59,296 nt of DNA from the NCBI GenBank assembly GCA_002753225.1, contig PDZS01000028.1:1-59296 (forward strand), given 5' to 3'. Position numbers and translations under genes: made by a program. Source of the DNA: Deltaproteobacteria bacterium YD0425bin51 (lineage in GTDB: Bacteria; Desulfobacterota; Desulfobacteria; Desulfobacterales; YD0425bin51). Shown one piece after another: positions 9,914 to 18,247 of the stretch. Within the stretch, counting starts at the first letter, position 1. The number at the start of each line of letters is the position of its first letter. Under the pieces are notes generated by a model. It was not told the origin of the DNA. It made no database searches and saw only the letters and a list, made by a program, of their open reading frames with translations.

Positions 9914-9928
9914 ACCCCTCAAACTCCT

Positions 9929-10003
9929 TTAATGGCTTTCACAGCCAAATTTAATTTCACAAAATTCATCACACGCAGCGCATAACTCTTCCATCGCATT
10001 CAT
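9929..10003 (-). CDS. Putative Cys-rich micro-ORF (24 aa) upstream of the metal ATPase
   Basis: A 24-codon ORF ends 15 bp before the ATPase start and runs in the same direction. It starts ATG AAT GCG ATG and is preceded by GAAGGA about 12 nt upstream. Cysteines are at 8, 11, 15 and 21 (CAACDEFC, then FGC), and the last residue is His24. Four Cys and a terminal His in so short a peptide next to a metal pump suggest a metal-binding peptide or a metal-sensing leader peptide. This is inference; no family is recognised, and translation is unproven. Confidence 0.45.
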   Translation of the reverse strand: MNAMEELCAACDEFCEIKFGCESH

Positions 10004-10266
10004 ACTTTTTTGGTATCCTTCTTAAATTTTATGGTAGTCAATAATTATTTAAATTTCAAGCATATTATTTCGTTGCAAAATTAACCACAATGATTGTATA
10101 AATTGATTCCAATGAAACCAGAAGATATTACTAAAATTTTGGAAAGCATTCAACATGAGCTTCAAAAGAGGCTAATATCGTATTTGGGATGAAGTCATTG
10201 ATTACCATCGCTTGGAGAAACTTCTACCTCAAAGTAACTGAGGTTTCAATCCATCTTAAAACCAAC
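10004..10266. other. Intergenic region between the metal cassette and the DISM kinase
   Basis: About 260 bp between divergent units. On the minus strand a possible promoter for the metal cassette is TTGAAA, a 17-bp spacer, then TACCAT, just upstream of the micro-ORF; the match is weak. On the plus strand a 26-codon ORF (10112-10192) lacks any recognisable signal. A small hairpin, ACCTCA-N7-TGAGGT, lies near 10228-10246. The upstream extension of the kinase frame (ATG at 10189) covers this hairpin and does not look like protein. Confidence 0.4.
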
Positions 10267-12750
10267 ATGAGCCAAAGAAATAGCATAAAAATATTTTTAA
10301 TTATATTTCTCTTATCTTTACAATATGGCTGTATTAAATCAGACAAAGTTGTTCCTGTTGCAAAACAAGGAATTTTAGATTTGAGGAATTATAACTTTGA
10401 ACAAGATGGTCCTGTTAGTCTTAGAGGGGAATGGGAAATCTATTGGCAGAAATATCTTTTCTCAGAAAATTTTTTAGATAACACAGATAATTTTAAAAAA
10501 AGCTATATTAAAGTTCCTCATATCTGGTCTGGGTATATGTTGGAAAATAAAAAACTGCCAAAATTTGGATATGCCACTTATCGTTTAATTGTTTTAATAT
10601 CTCCTAAAAATGAAAAACCCCTTGCATTTAAATTCCCAATTGTTGGTACCTCTTATGAAGCTTACCTAAACGGAGACAAAATAACATCTGTTGGAAAAAT
10701 AGGGACAAGTTTTAACACTACAGTTCCTCGTTATTTCCCCCATGTAGTCGATTTTATTCCACAAAGTTTTCAGCTTGAAATTATTATCAGAGTTGCAAAC
10801 TTTCATCATAGGGTAGGAGGATTAAGAGAAGTTATATTATTCGGCAGGCAGGAAGATATCCGAGAACTAAGGGAAAAACGCCTTGCGATAGATATTTTTC
10901 TATTTGGAAGCGTTTTTATAATAGGCATTTATTATTTCGCTATTTTTCTTATTCGCAAAAAAGAAAGAGCATCGCTTTATTTCAGCCTTCTTTGCTTTAC
11001 TAATGCCTCTAGAGAGCTTTTAGTAAGTGATAGATATTTTATGCATTTATTTCCCCAAACTAGCTTTGAGATGCTTATTAAACTAGAATTTTGCTCATTA
11101 TTTTTTGTGCCGCCTTTATTTATTATGTTTTTAGCTGCAATCTTTCCAAAAGAAACTAAAAATAAATTTCTGATCTCAATACAAATAATTGGGGCTTTTG
11201 TGATTTTGTTTACTATTGCCTTTCCTGCAAGATTAAGTGGTAACCTTGTGATTCCATATGAAATTGTTATTATAACTTGCATGCTATATGGGTTGTATGT
11301 CATAGTTCTAGCCTGCCTACGTAAAAGAGAAGGCTCTATAATTTTTCTTTTAGGATATATCACATATGCTTTAGCAGGCTTAAATGAAATACTCTTCACA
11401 AATGCAATAATTCAAACAGGTTATTTCCTTTCACTTGGACTTATAATATTTATTTTCTCACAGGCATTTATTTTATCATTAAGATTCTCAAAAACTTTTG
11501 ATAAAGTAGAAGAGTTATCAGAAAATTTAAGCAATCTTATCAGTAATTCTCCTATTGGTATTGTAAGAACAACTCCTGACGGTCATTTTTTAAGCGCAAA
11601 TCCAGCTATGGCAACTATACTTGGCTATTATTCGCCAGATGATTTGATTTCATCAATTCAGGATATTTCTACTCAGCTATATGTTAGTTCTTATGATCGG
11701 ATAAAATTTTCTGAACTATTAGAAAAAAAAAATAAAGTAATTGGTTTTGAAACTAAATTCTATAGAAAAGATGAGCGCGAAATTTGGGTTTCAATTTCAG
11801 CAAGGAGCGTGTTTGACTTAAAAGGAAAGTTACTTTACTATGAAGCCTATGCTGAAGATATTACTGAACGAAAAATTGCAGAGTTAATACGTATTAAAAA
11901 TGAAGAACAAATCCGTAAAATGAATATTGAGCTTGAACAACGTGTTATGGAAAGAACTTCTGAGTTAGAGGAATCCCTTAAAAGATTGCAGGATACCCAA
12001 AAGCAATTAATCCAATCAGAAAAACTATCTGCTTTAGGAGGACTTGTTGCTGGAGTTGCACATGAAATTAATACCCCAATTGGTGTTGGCGTATCTGCTG
12101 CTTCTTATTTAGTTGAAAAAACAAAAACTTTAGAGGCTAATTATTCAGCAGGGGAAGTCACAGAAGATGATTTTGAAAAATATATCAAAAACTCAACAGA
12201 AACTGCTTCAACAATTCTCACTAATTTAGAGCGAGCTTATGAAATAATAAGAAGTTTTAAACAAATTTCAGTTGATCAATCTAGTCAGGAGAAACGGGAA
12301 TTTAATTTGAAAGAATATCTGGAAGGAGTTTTAATTAGCCTGCGTCCTCAGTATAAAAGAACAAAACATAATATCGAACTTAATTGTCCTGATAAAATTG
12401 AAATCAATTCTTATCCGGGTGCTATATCTCAGATTATCACTAATTTTATTACGAATTCACTAATGCACGCTTTTGAAGGTATTGAAATAGGAAGAATAGT
12501 TTTTGATATATGTGTAGAAGGAGAATATGTTATTATTTGCTATAGTGATAATGGAAATGGTATGGATGAAAAAATTATAGAAAGAATATATGATCCATTC
12601 TTTACTACAAAAAGAGGGAAGGGGGGTTCAGGTCTTGGAATGCACATTGTATATAATACAGTGACCCAGATTTTAAAAGGAGAAATCAGTTGCGTAAGTA
12701 AACCTGGCAAGGGAGTTAAATTTACGATAAAAATTCCAATAACAATTTAA
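10267..12750 (+). CDS. 7TMR-DISM sensor histidine kinase with PAS domain
   Basis: Membrane sensor kinase of about 827 aa. I prefer the ATG at 10267 (MSQRNSIKIF, then a hydrophobic signal) to the in-frame ATG at 10189. No clear Shine-Dalgarno is seen at either. A cysteine follows in QYGC, a poor lipobox. Residues about 30-200 form a 7TMR-DISMED2-type jelly-roll (LRGEWEIYW, YATYRL, AYLNGDKI), which in the family binds carbohydrate-like ligands. Seven TM helices (about 205-410), a PAS domain (about 425-540) and a coiled coil follow. HisKA has H599 in AGVAHEINTP, and the HATPase has DNGNGMD and GGSGLGMHI. The next kinase gene starts 23 bp downstream, so the pair probably forms one relay. Confidence 0.9.
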   Translation: MSQRNSIKIFLIIFLLSLQYGCIKSDKVVPVAKQGILDLRNYNFEQDGPVSLRGEWEIYWQKYLFSENFLDNTDNFKKSYIKVPHIWSGYMLENKKLPKFGYATYRLIVLISPKNEKPLAFKFPIVGTSYEAYLNGDKITSVGKIGTSFNTTVPRYFPHVVDFIPQSFQLEIIIRVANFHHRVGGLREVILFGRQEDIRELREKRLAIDIFLFGSVFIIGIYYFAIFLIRKKERASLYFSLLCFTNASRELLVSDRYFMHLFPQTSFEMLIKLEFCSLFFVPPLFIMFLAAIFPKETKNKFLISIQIIGAFVILFTIAFPARLSGNLVIPYEIVIITCMLYGLYVIVLACLRKREGSIIFLLGYITYALAGLNEILFTNAIIQTGYFLSLGLIIFIFSQAFILSLRFSKTFDKVEELSENLSNLISNSPIGIVRTTPDGHFLSANPAMATILGYYSPDDLISSIQDISTQLYVSSYDRIKFSELLEKKNKVIGFETKFYRKDEREIWVSISARSVFDLKGKLLYYEAYAEDITERKIAELIRIKNEEQIRKMNIELEQRVMERTSELEESLKRLQDTQKQLIQSEKLSALGGLVAGVAHEINTPIGVGVSAASYLVEKTKTLEANYSAGEVTEDDFEKYIKNSTETASTILTNLERAYEIIRSFKQISVDQSSQEKREFNLKEYLEGVLISLRPQYKRTKHNIELNCPDKIEINSYPGAISQIITNFITNSLMHAFEGIEIGRIVFDICVEGEYVIICYSDNGNGMDEKIIERIYDPFFTTKRGKGGSGLGMHIVYNTVTQILKGEISCVSKPGKGVKFTIKIPITI

Positions 12751-12773
12751 TATAAAGATAAGGATGTTAAAAT

Positions 12774-15656
12774 ATGTCTAAGCTCGTTTTTAAAAAAGCT
12801 CCAAAGGAAGAATCTGAAAAAAAAGAACGAATAGGTTATTGGAAAATTCTAATTGTTGACGATGAAGAAGAAATTCACAAAATAACAGTCATGATTCTTA
12901 GCGAGCTTATATTTGAGAAACGTGAGCTTTCATTTTTACATGCTTATTCAGGTGATGAAGCAAAAAAAATTATGCAAAAACATTCAGATATTTCTGTAAT
13001 CTTACTTGATGTAGTCATGGAATCTGATGAAGCAGGCTTGGATGTAGCACGTTATATTAGAGAAGAACTTAAAAATAAGTTTGTAAGAATTATTCTAAGA
13101 ACTGGTCAACCTGGTAAAGCTCCTGAAAAAAAAGTTATTATTGAATATGATATAAATGATTATAAAGCTAAACCAGAACTAACTTCTGAGAGGCTTTACA
13201 CAACACTTATTGCTTCTCTTCGCTCTTACCGTGATTTAAGAATTATTGAAAAAAATCGTATTGGACTTGAAAAAATAGTTGATTCATCAGCCCGAATATT
13301 TGAAATGCAATCATTAAGACAATTTGCTTATGGTGTTTTAACACAATTAATTTCAATACTTAAATTAGATGAGAGTTCTCTTTATCTTAAAGCTGGAGGT
13401 TTTACAGCTTTAGCTGAAGAAAATGATTTTACAATTCTAGCTGCAACAGGCGATTTAGAAAATACTGTTGGAAAACATACTAAACAAATGCTTCCTGATA
13501 ATATACAAAATCTTTTGATTCAAGCTGTTATGGAAAAAAGAAGCTTTTTTTCAGGTGATACTTATGTGGGTTATTTTTCTACTTCAAGTGGTTTAAAATA
13601 CTTATTATATTTAAAAGGGTGTAATAATCTTTCTGATCTTGATAAAGATCTTATACGAATTTTTGCAACCAATGTTGCTATAGCTTTTGAAAACATTAAC
13701 CTCAATGAAAAGTTAGAACATCTGGTTGAAGATAGAACTGCTAAACTTCGCAAAGCAAATATTGAATTACAGAAGGCAACAGATAGGGCTTGGGAAACAG
13801 CAAAAGCAAAAAGTGAATTTTTAGCAAGTATGAGTCATGAAATAAGAACACCTATGAATGCAGTTATTGCTGCTTCTGATTTTGTTCTTAGTAAAAATAT
13901 AGACCCTGAAATAATGCGCTGCATTAAACTTATTAACTCATCTGGATATGCTCTTTTAGGTATTATTAACGATATACTCGATTTTTCAAAAATTGAGGCT
14001 GGCAAACTAAATTTAGAATCTATACCCTTTAGTTTAGATGAGCTTATATCTAATACTTTAGAAATGTTTAGATACAAAGCCAACGAAAAAAATATTCAAT
14101 TACTTTTTGACATTCAAAAAGGAACTCCGCTTGTTCTTGTGGGGGATCCTCTTAGGATACAACAAATTATAGTAAATATTTTAGGAAATGCTGTTAAATT
14201 TACAAATACTGGAGGAATAATTTATTTTAATATTTCTTCACATCCTATGCAAACTTCAAATAATAAAGTAATACTGACATTCTCCATAAAAGATTCAGGT
14301 ATTGGAATTGCTCCTGAAAATCTTAAAAGACTTTTTCAGGCTTATTCTCAAGCTGAATCTTCTACTAGCCGAAAATATGGAGGAACAGGACTTGGGCTTG
14401 TAATTTGTAAACAACTTGTTGAACTCATGAATGGGGAAATATGGGCAGAAAGTAAAGCTGGTCAAGGTACTACCTTCTTTTTCACAGTTCCATTTATAAA
14501 ACAATCTGATATTCAGAAACTTGAAGTAAAAAATTTATCAAAAGATGAAAAATATCCTTATATAAAAAATCAGATTTCAGAAATTAAACAGAAGCTTAAA
14601 GGTATTAGAATTCTCCTTGCAGAAGATAATCTTACAAATCAGGAAATTATGAGAGCTATTTTAAAAGATGCTGAAATTAAGGTTGATATAGCAAATAATG
14701 GAAACGAGGCTATAAAAGCTATTTATAATAATATCAAATCAGAGTTGCCATATAATTTAGTTTTAATGGATGTGCAGATGCCTGAAATGGATGGTTTTGA
14801 AGCTTGTATAAATATACGAAAAGATCCAAAATTGGATACTTTGCCCATAATTGCTTTGACAGCTCATGCTATGCAAGGAGATGAAGAAAGATGCCGTCGT
14901 GCCGGAATGGATGGATATGTCTCAAAACCAATTAAGCAAATAACTTTGTTTGAAACAATGCTAAATATTATTGAATCGCAAAATTCCAGCACATTCACTG
15001 AAAGAAATAGAATATTGCATGCTAAATCCAATGATATTTTAGAACAACAATTTGATATACCTCATAAGTTGCCGGGACTTAATATTAAAAAAGCAATGAA
15101 TGAATTACATCCAATTAGCGGGAATGATTTCAGGAAAATCCTTCAACATTTTTACCTTGATAATCAGACTACAATGCTCAAAATAAAAGATGCTTTCCTG
15201 AAAAATGATTGGAAAACCCTTAGAAATATTGTTAATTGTCAAAAAGGTAACAGCGTATCTATTGGAGCTTATGAATTACAGGAAGCACTTCAGATAGTTG
15301 AAATATCATGTATGGAAAGAACAATGCTTCCCCCATCTCTGCTTATAATAAATCGTGTTGAAAGCGCTCTAAATCAAGTCTTAGAATCAATTAAAACTAT
15401 TATAGAATTTCCAAAACAAGAAAAAGATAAGATTGAGATAGAAACATCTATAGATAAAGAAAAGGTTTCGCATATATTAAAAAAATTATCTGATTCAATA
15501 GAAATAGCTGATCCAGAGGAAATTACAAAATGTATGGATTTGCTAAAAGAATTAATTGGAAGAAATATTATTCAAGAAACAGAAAGTTTAATTAATGATT
15601 ATGAATATGAAGCTGCAATGACAGCTTTAAAAAAGATTGCTTATAAGTATGAATAA
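12774..15656 (+). CDS. REC-DUF3369-histidine kinase-REC-HPt hybrid protein
   Basis: Soluble 960-aa phosphorelay protein without TM helices. The N-terminal receiver has DDEEE and phospho-site D79 (LLDVVME). A DUF3369 domain follows (about 90-320; RIILRTGQPGKAPE, YDINDYKAK, LRSYRDL are typical). HisKA has H355 in SMSHEIRTPMN, then a HATPase with GTGLGL, and a second receiver with D666 (LMDVQMPEMDG). The C-terminus (about 775-860) has an HPt-like fold, but the expected His is N821 in IVNCQKGNSVSIGA, so it probably cannot take a phosphoryl group. DUF3369 receivers usually drive other outputs; here the output is another kinase. It likely receives signals from the DISM kinase just upstream. Confidence 0.92.
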   Translation: MSKLVFKKAPKEESEKKERIGYWKILIVDDEEEIHKITVMILSELIFEKRELSFLHAYSGDEAKKIMQKHSDISVILLDVVMESDEAGLDVARYIREELKNKFVRIILRTGQPGKAPEKKVIIEYDINDYKAKPELTSERLYTTLIASLRSYRDLRIIEKNRIGLEKIVDSSARIFEMQSLRQFAYGVLTQLISILKLDESSLYLKAGGFTALAEENDFTILAATGDLENTVGKHTKQMLPDNIQNLLIQAVMEKRSFFSGDTYVGYFSTSSGLKYLLYLKGCNNLSDLDKDLIRIFATNVAIAFENINLNEKLEHLVEDRTAKLRKANIELQKATDRAWETAKAKSEFLASMSHEIRTPMNAVIAASDFVLSKNIDPEIMRCIKLINSSGYALLGIINDILDFSKIEAGKLNLESIPFSLDELISNTLEMFRYKANEKNIQLLFDIQKGTPLVLVGDPLRIQQIIVNILGNAVKFTNTGGIIYFNISSHPMQTSNNKVILTFSIKDSGIGIAPENLKRLFQAYSQAESSTSRKYGGTGLGLVICKQLVELMNGEIWAESKAGQGTTFFFTVPFIKQSDIQKLEVKNLSKDEKYPYIKNQISEIKQKLKGIRILLAEDNLTNQEIMRAILKDAEIKVDIANNGNEAIKAIYNNIKSELPYNLVLMDVQMPEMDGFEACINIRKDPKLDTLPIIALTAHAMQGDEERCRRAGMDGYVSKPIKQITLFETMLNIIESQNSSTFTERNRILHAKSNDILEQQFDIPHKLPGLNIKKAMNELHPISGNDFRKILQHFYLDNQTTMLKIKDAFLKNDWKTLRNIVNCQKGNSVSIGAYELQEALQIVEISCMERTMLPPSLLIINRVESALNQVLESIKTIIEFPKQEKDKIEIETSIDKEKVSHILKKLSDSIEIADPEEITKCMDLLKELIGRNIIQETESLINDYEYEAAMTALKKIAYKYE

Positions 15657-16677
15657 ATTACTATATCTAATAATTATATTTGGATTTATTTTTTCATTTG
15701 AAACATCATATTGTTCTGAATCTAATGATAAAGAAGCTATAAAATCTCTACTTTTCCGTCGTCCACGTATCTTTCCTCCAATTGGTAAGCAGAATTTAAA
15801 AATTATATTAAACTGGAGAAGAGCTTACGGTGAGTATACTCTTGAATATGATAAAAATCTCATAAAATACAAACATTCAAAAGGATTAGAGCTTAAAACA
15901 AGCTATCAGAAACTTATAGAAGGGTGGAATAAAATTATTAACGATGGAGATTTGGTTATGATATATAAAATGTGTAAAGAGGAAAAAATTCCATTTGATA
16001 TTGTTTTTGTAGCAATGACAGAATCCCATTGGAATAAAAATGCTTTTTCATTATGTGGTGCAAAGGGATATTGGCAATTTATAACAGATACTGGAGAAAA
16101 ATATGGACTAGTTTGTCCCAATGAAGATTATAGAACAGATCCTGTAAAAAGTACTCAAGCAGCAATAGACCTTTTAAAAGATAATTACAATTTAACATAT
16201 TTATGGGACAGAAAATACAATTTAAATAGCAAGAAAATAACTAATAATGACAGATGGCTCTGGGCATTATGGTCATATAATCGTTCTCCTGGTATTGTAT
16301 CTAAGTATTATTTTAAATTAAAAGGAAAAACAAAAGATTTTGCTTTTTGCTCAGATAATGTTGAAAATTCAAATTACGTAAATAAGATATTTGGTATAAG
16401 AGAGGTATTAAAAGACTATGTATTTGAACATGATAGAAATAAAAAAATTCCAGCAAATACAAATTTTAGGAAACTATTAAAAGAATATAAAAATAAATGG
16501 TATATTGTAACTTTACCTGAGAGAGTCAAAATGCTTGAAGAAATTAAAAAACAGTATGTCACAAAGAAAAAAGGGGATAAAGATTATGTTGAGATGCAAA
16601 ATATTACAAATAAGATATTGTATATAAAACAAATTCTATCATCAATAAATTATAAAGATAAAGATGAATTATTATAA
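15649..16677 (+). CDS. Lytic murein transglycosylase (SLT domain)
   Basis: Exported peptidoglycan-cleaving enzyme, about 342 aa. The ATG at 15649 overlaps the kinase stop by 8 bp and gives a signal peptide (MNKLLYLIIIFGFIF, cleaved near SYCSES). The SLT domain shows the catalytic Glu in AMTESHWNKNAFS, followed by GAKGYWQFITDTGEKYGL and an LWSYNRSPG segment. This is the MltD/Slt-type family 1 pattern. No LysM repeats follow; the C-terminal third is charged and helical. Overlap with the kinase gene upstream and the GHKL gene downstream ties cell-wall remodelling to this signalling operon by inference. Confidence 0.88.
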   Translation: MNKLLYLIIIFGFIFSFETSYCSESNDKEAIKSLLFRRPRIFPPIGKQNLKIILNWRRAYGEYTLEYDKNLIKYKHSKGLELKTSYQKLIEGWNKIINDGDLVMIYKMCKEEKIPFDIVFVAMTESHWNKNAFSLCGAKGYWQFITDTGEKYGLVCPNEDYRTDPVKSTQAAIDLLKDNYNLTYLWDRKYNLNSKKITNNDRWLWALWSYNRSPGIVSKYYFKLKGKTKDFAFCSDNVENSNYVNKIFGIREVLKDYVFEHDRNKKIPANTNFRKLLKEYKNKWYIVTLPERVKMLEEIKKQYVTKKKGDKDYVEMQNITNKILYIKQILSSINYKDKDELL

Positions 16678-17092
16678 AGATATAATACATGTAATAGTTC
16701 CAGCTAATATAAAGTTACTTAACATTATTAAACCAATGCTAAGAACTTTATGTATGGAGATAGGAATTAATAAAGAGAATAGCAATAAAATAGAATTTGC
16801 TACAGAAGAGATATTTTCCTATTGTGTAAAATTAATCAATTTTAGTAATATAAAATATTCAATTACTGTTTCATTTCAAGTTATTAGCAATTTTCTTAAT
16901 ATATTTATTGAGCATAATGCTCCTCGCGGCTCTTTAGAAAAACATTTTATTGAAGGGGTGGAAGAAAAAATACCAAGGACTTCTTTTGAAGCTTTAGGCT
17001 TGTATGTAGCTAAAGAAATAATTGATGAACTTAAATATACTTATTTTGCTAGTGGCAAAAGCCGCTTTATATTAAAGATAAAAATATCTTAA
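16664..17092 (+). CDS. Small GHKL ATPase-like (RsbW-type) protein with degenerate N box
   Basis: A 142-aa single-domain protein resembling the anti-sigma or serine-kinase branch of the GHKL fold. The helix carrying the N box reads EEIFSYCVKLI, without the Mg-binding Asn usually found there. The G2-like region (ALGLYVAKEIIDELKYTY, then SRFILKIKI) matches the family ending. It overlaps the transglycosylase gene by 14 bp, so it is the last gene of this operon. It may act as a protein-binding switch rather than an active kinase. No partner sigma or anti-sigma antagonist is nearby. Confidence 0.6.
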   Translation: MNYYKDIIHVIVPANIKLLNIIKPMLRTLCMEIGINKENSNKIEFATEEIFSYCVKLINFSNIKYSITVSFQVISNFLNIFIEHNAPRGSLEKHFIEGVEEKIPRTSFEALGLYVAKEIIDELKYTYFASGKSRFILKIKIS

Positions 17093-17535
17093 TTCTTTTT
17101 TAATGGATTATTTACAAAATCAACTATATTGTTATAACTTTTAACAACTTTTCCATAAGATTCAACAGATCCATAAACATTCTCTCCTAATAAATTTTTA
17201 GTAAGTTCCATTGAATTGATTTTTAAATCACCGGATAGTTTTTCAATTTCTTCACGCATAGGTTTTTCAACATGATTACGAACATATCCTGGAATTTTTT
17301 CAGCAAGAGTTGTAAGAAGTCTTCCTTCATCAGCAGCTCTTTTAAGTTCTTTTCCTTCATCAATGACTCCTTTTATTTTATTCATAGAATCATTTACATT
17401 ATTGAGAAATGTACTAATATCTCTAAGAGTTTGAATAAGAGCATATCCAGTTAAAAGAACACATGATTGAAAAAAGAATGCAACAATTATTAAACTCAAA
17501 CTTTCAAAAACTCTTTTTTTAGTTTTTTCTTCCAT
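17089..17535 (-). CDS. Hypothetical single-TM coiled-coil protein
   Basis: A 148-aa protein of unknown function. One TM helix (about 13-35) is followed by a long amphipathic, partly coiled-coil region (SMNKIKGVIDEGKELKRAA). It is transcribed towards the GHKL gene and overlaps its end by 4 bp. Such short TM-plus-coil proteins (DUF948-like in outline) are often envelope or toxin-accessory proteins, but nothing here identifies one. The 117 bp upstream is AT-rich and shared with the divergent Smr gene. Confidence 0.6.
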   Translation of the reverse strand: MEEKTKKRVFESLSLIIVAFFFQSCVLLTGYALIQTLRDISTFLNNVNDSMNKIKGVIDEGKELKRAADEGRLLTTLAEKIPGYVRNHVEKPMREEIEKLSGDLKINSMELTKNLLGENVYGSVESYGKVVKSYNNIVDFVNNPLKKN

Positions 17536-17652
17536 TTATTTAACCCTCAAAGATTGAATATTTATTTTTCTATTTCCATGATTATTATTACACTATTATG
17601 TTCAGTCTTTTCAATTGATTTTTCTAAAAAACTATTTTAAGACTTTATACAT

Positions 17653-18237
17653 ATGGAAAAATCAAAGCAGTTAAGCATAGAAGAAGAAAATCTACTTTTT
17701 AGACAAGCTATGAGCGATGTTAAACCCATTAAAAAGGGTAAAAAGATCGTTGAAAATAGGCATTCATCTAAAAAATATCCTCAAAAAAACAATAAAGATT
17801 ATGAGGCTTTGGTTCAACTTAAAGAACTTATAACTAAAGGAAAAGGATTTAAAATAGATAGAACCCCTGAATATATAGAAGGTACAGGCTATAATGTAAC
17901 CCCTGATATAACGATAAGGTTACATGAAGGTTTTTTTTCTGTTCAGGCGCATATTGATTTACATGGAATGATTGTAGAAGAAGCTGAACATGCCTTTAAA
18001 AATTTTTTAAAAGATGCTATTGCAAGTGATTATAGATGTGTTCTAGTTGTCCATGGACGAGGGCTTTCTTCTCCTGGAAAACCTGTTTTAAAAAACAAGG
18101 TAAAAGAATGGTTAACTCGTGGTCCTTTTCGTAAATGGATTATAGCATTTACAAGCGCTAGAGCCTGTGATGGCGGAGCTGGAGCAACCTATATACTTTT
18201 GAGAGGGCATCCGGTATCTCAAAATATCGGCAAATAA
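17653..18237 (+). CDS. Smr (small MutS-related) domain protein
   Basis: A 194-aa protein whose C-terminal half (about 100-185) is an Smr domain. Visible are the LDxH-type motif as HIDLHGM, the VVHGRGLSS motif, and a closing segment with GGAGATYILLR. The N-terminal half is basic and probably disordered (KKGKKIVENRHSSKKYPQK). Smr domains are nucleic-acid nickases or RNA-end endonucleases. Stand-alone proteins of this size resemble YdaL/SmrA. It lies 10 bp before the M6 protease gene, probably by chance of operon building rather than shared function. Confidence 0.88.
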   Translation: MEKSKQLSIEEENLLFRQAMSDVKPIKKGKKIVENRHSSKKYPQKNNKDYEALVQLKELITKGKGFKIDRTPEYIEGTGYNVTPDITIRLHEGFFSVQAHIDLHGMIVEEAEHAFKNFLKDAIASDYRCVLVVHGRGLSSPGKPVLKNKVKEWLTRGPFRKWIIAFTSARACDGGAGATYILLRGHPVSQNIGK

Positions 18238-18247
18238 GGAGATGATA

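Noticed and set aside
10112..10192. 26-codon ORF beginning MKPEDITKILESIQHELQKR
   Set aside because: It has no ribosome-binding site, no clear family and a length expected by chance; it might be a remnant, but this cannot be shown.
10240..10260. GTTTCAATCC resembling the end of some CRISPR repeats
   Set aside because: It occurs once, with no regularly spaced copies and no cas genes in the window.
10189..10266. N-terminal extension of the DISM kinase from the ATG at 10189
   Set aside because: It places 26 non-conserved residues before the signal-like hydrophobic helix and covers a hairpin; the ATG at 10267 gives a normal N-terminus.
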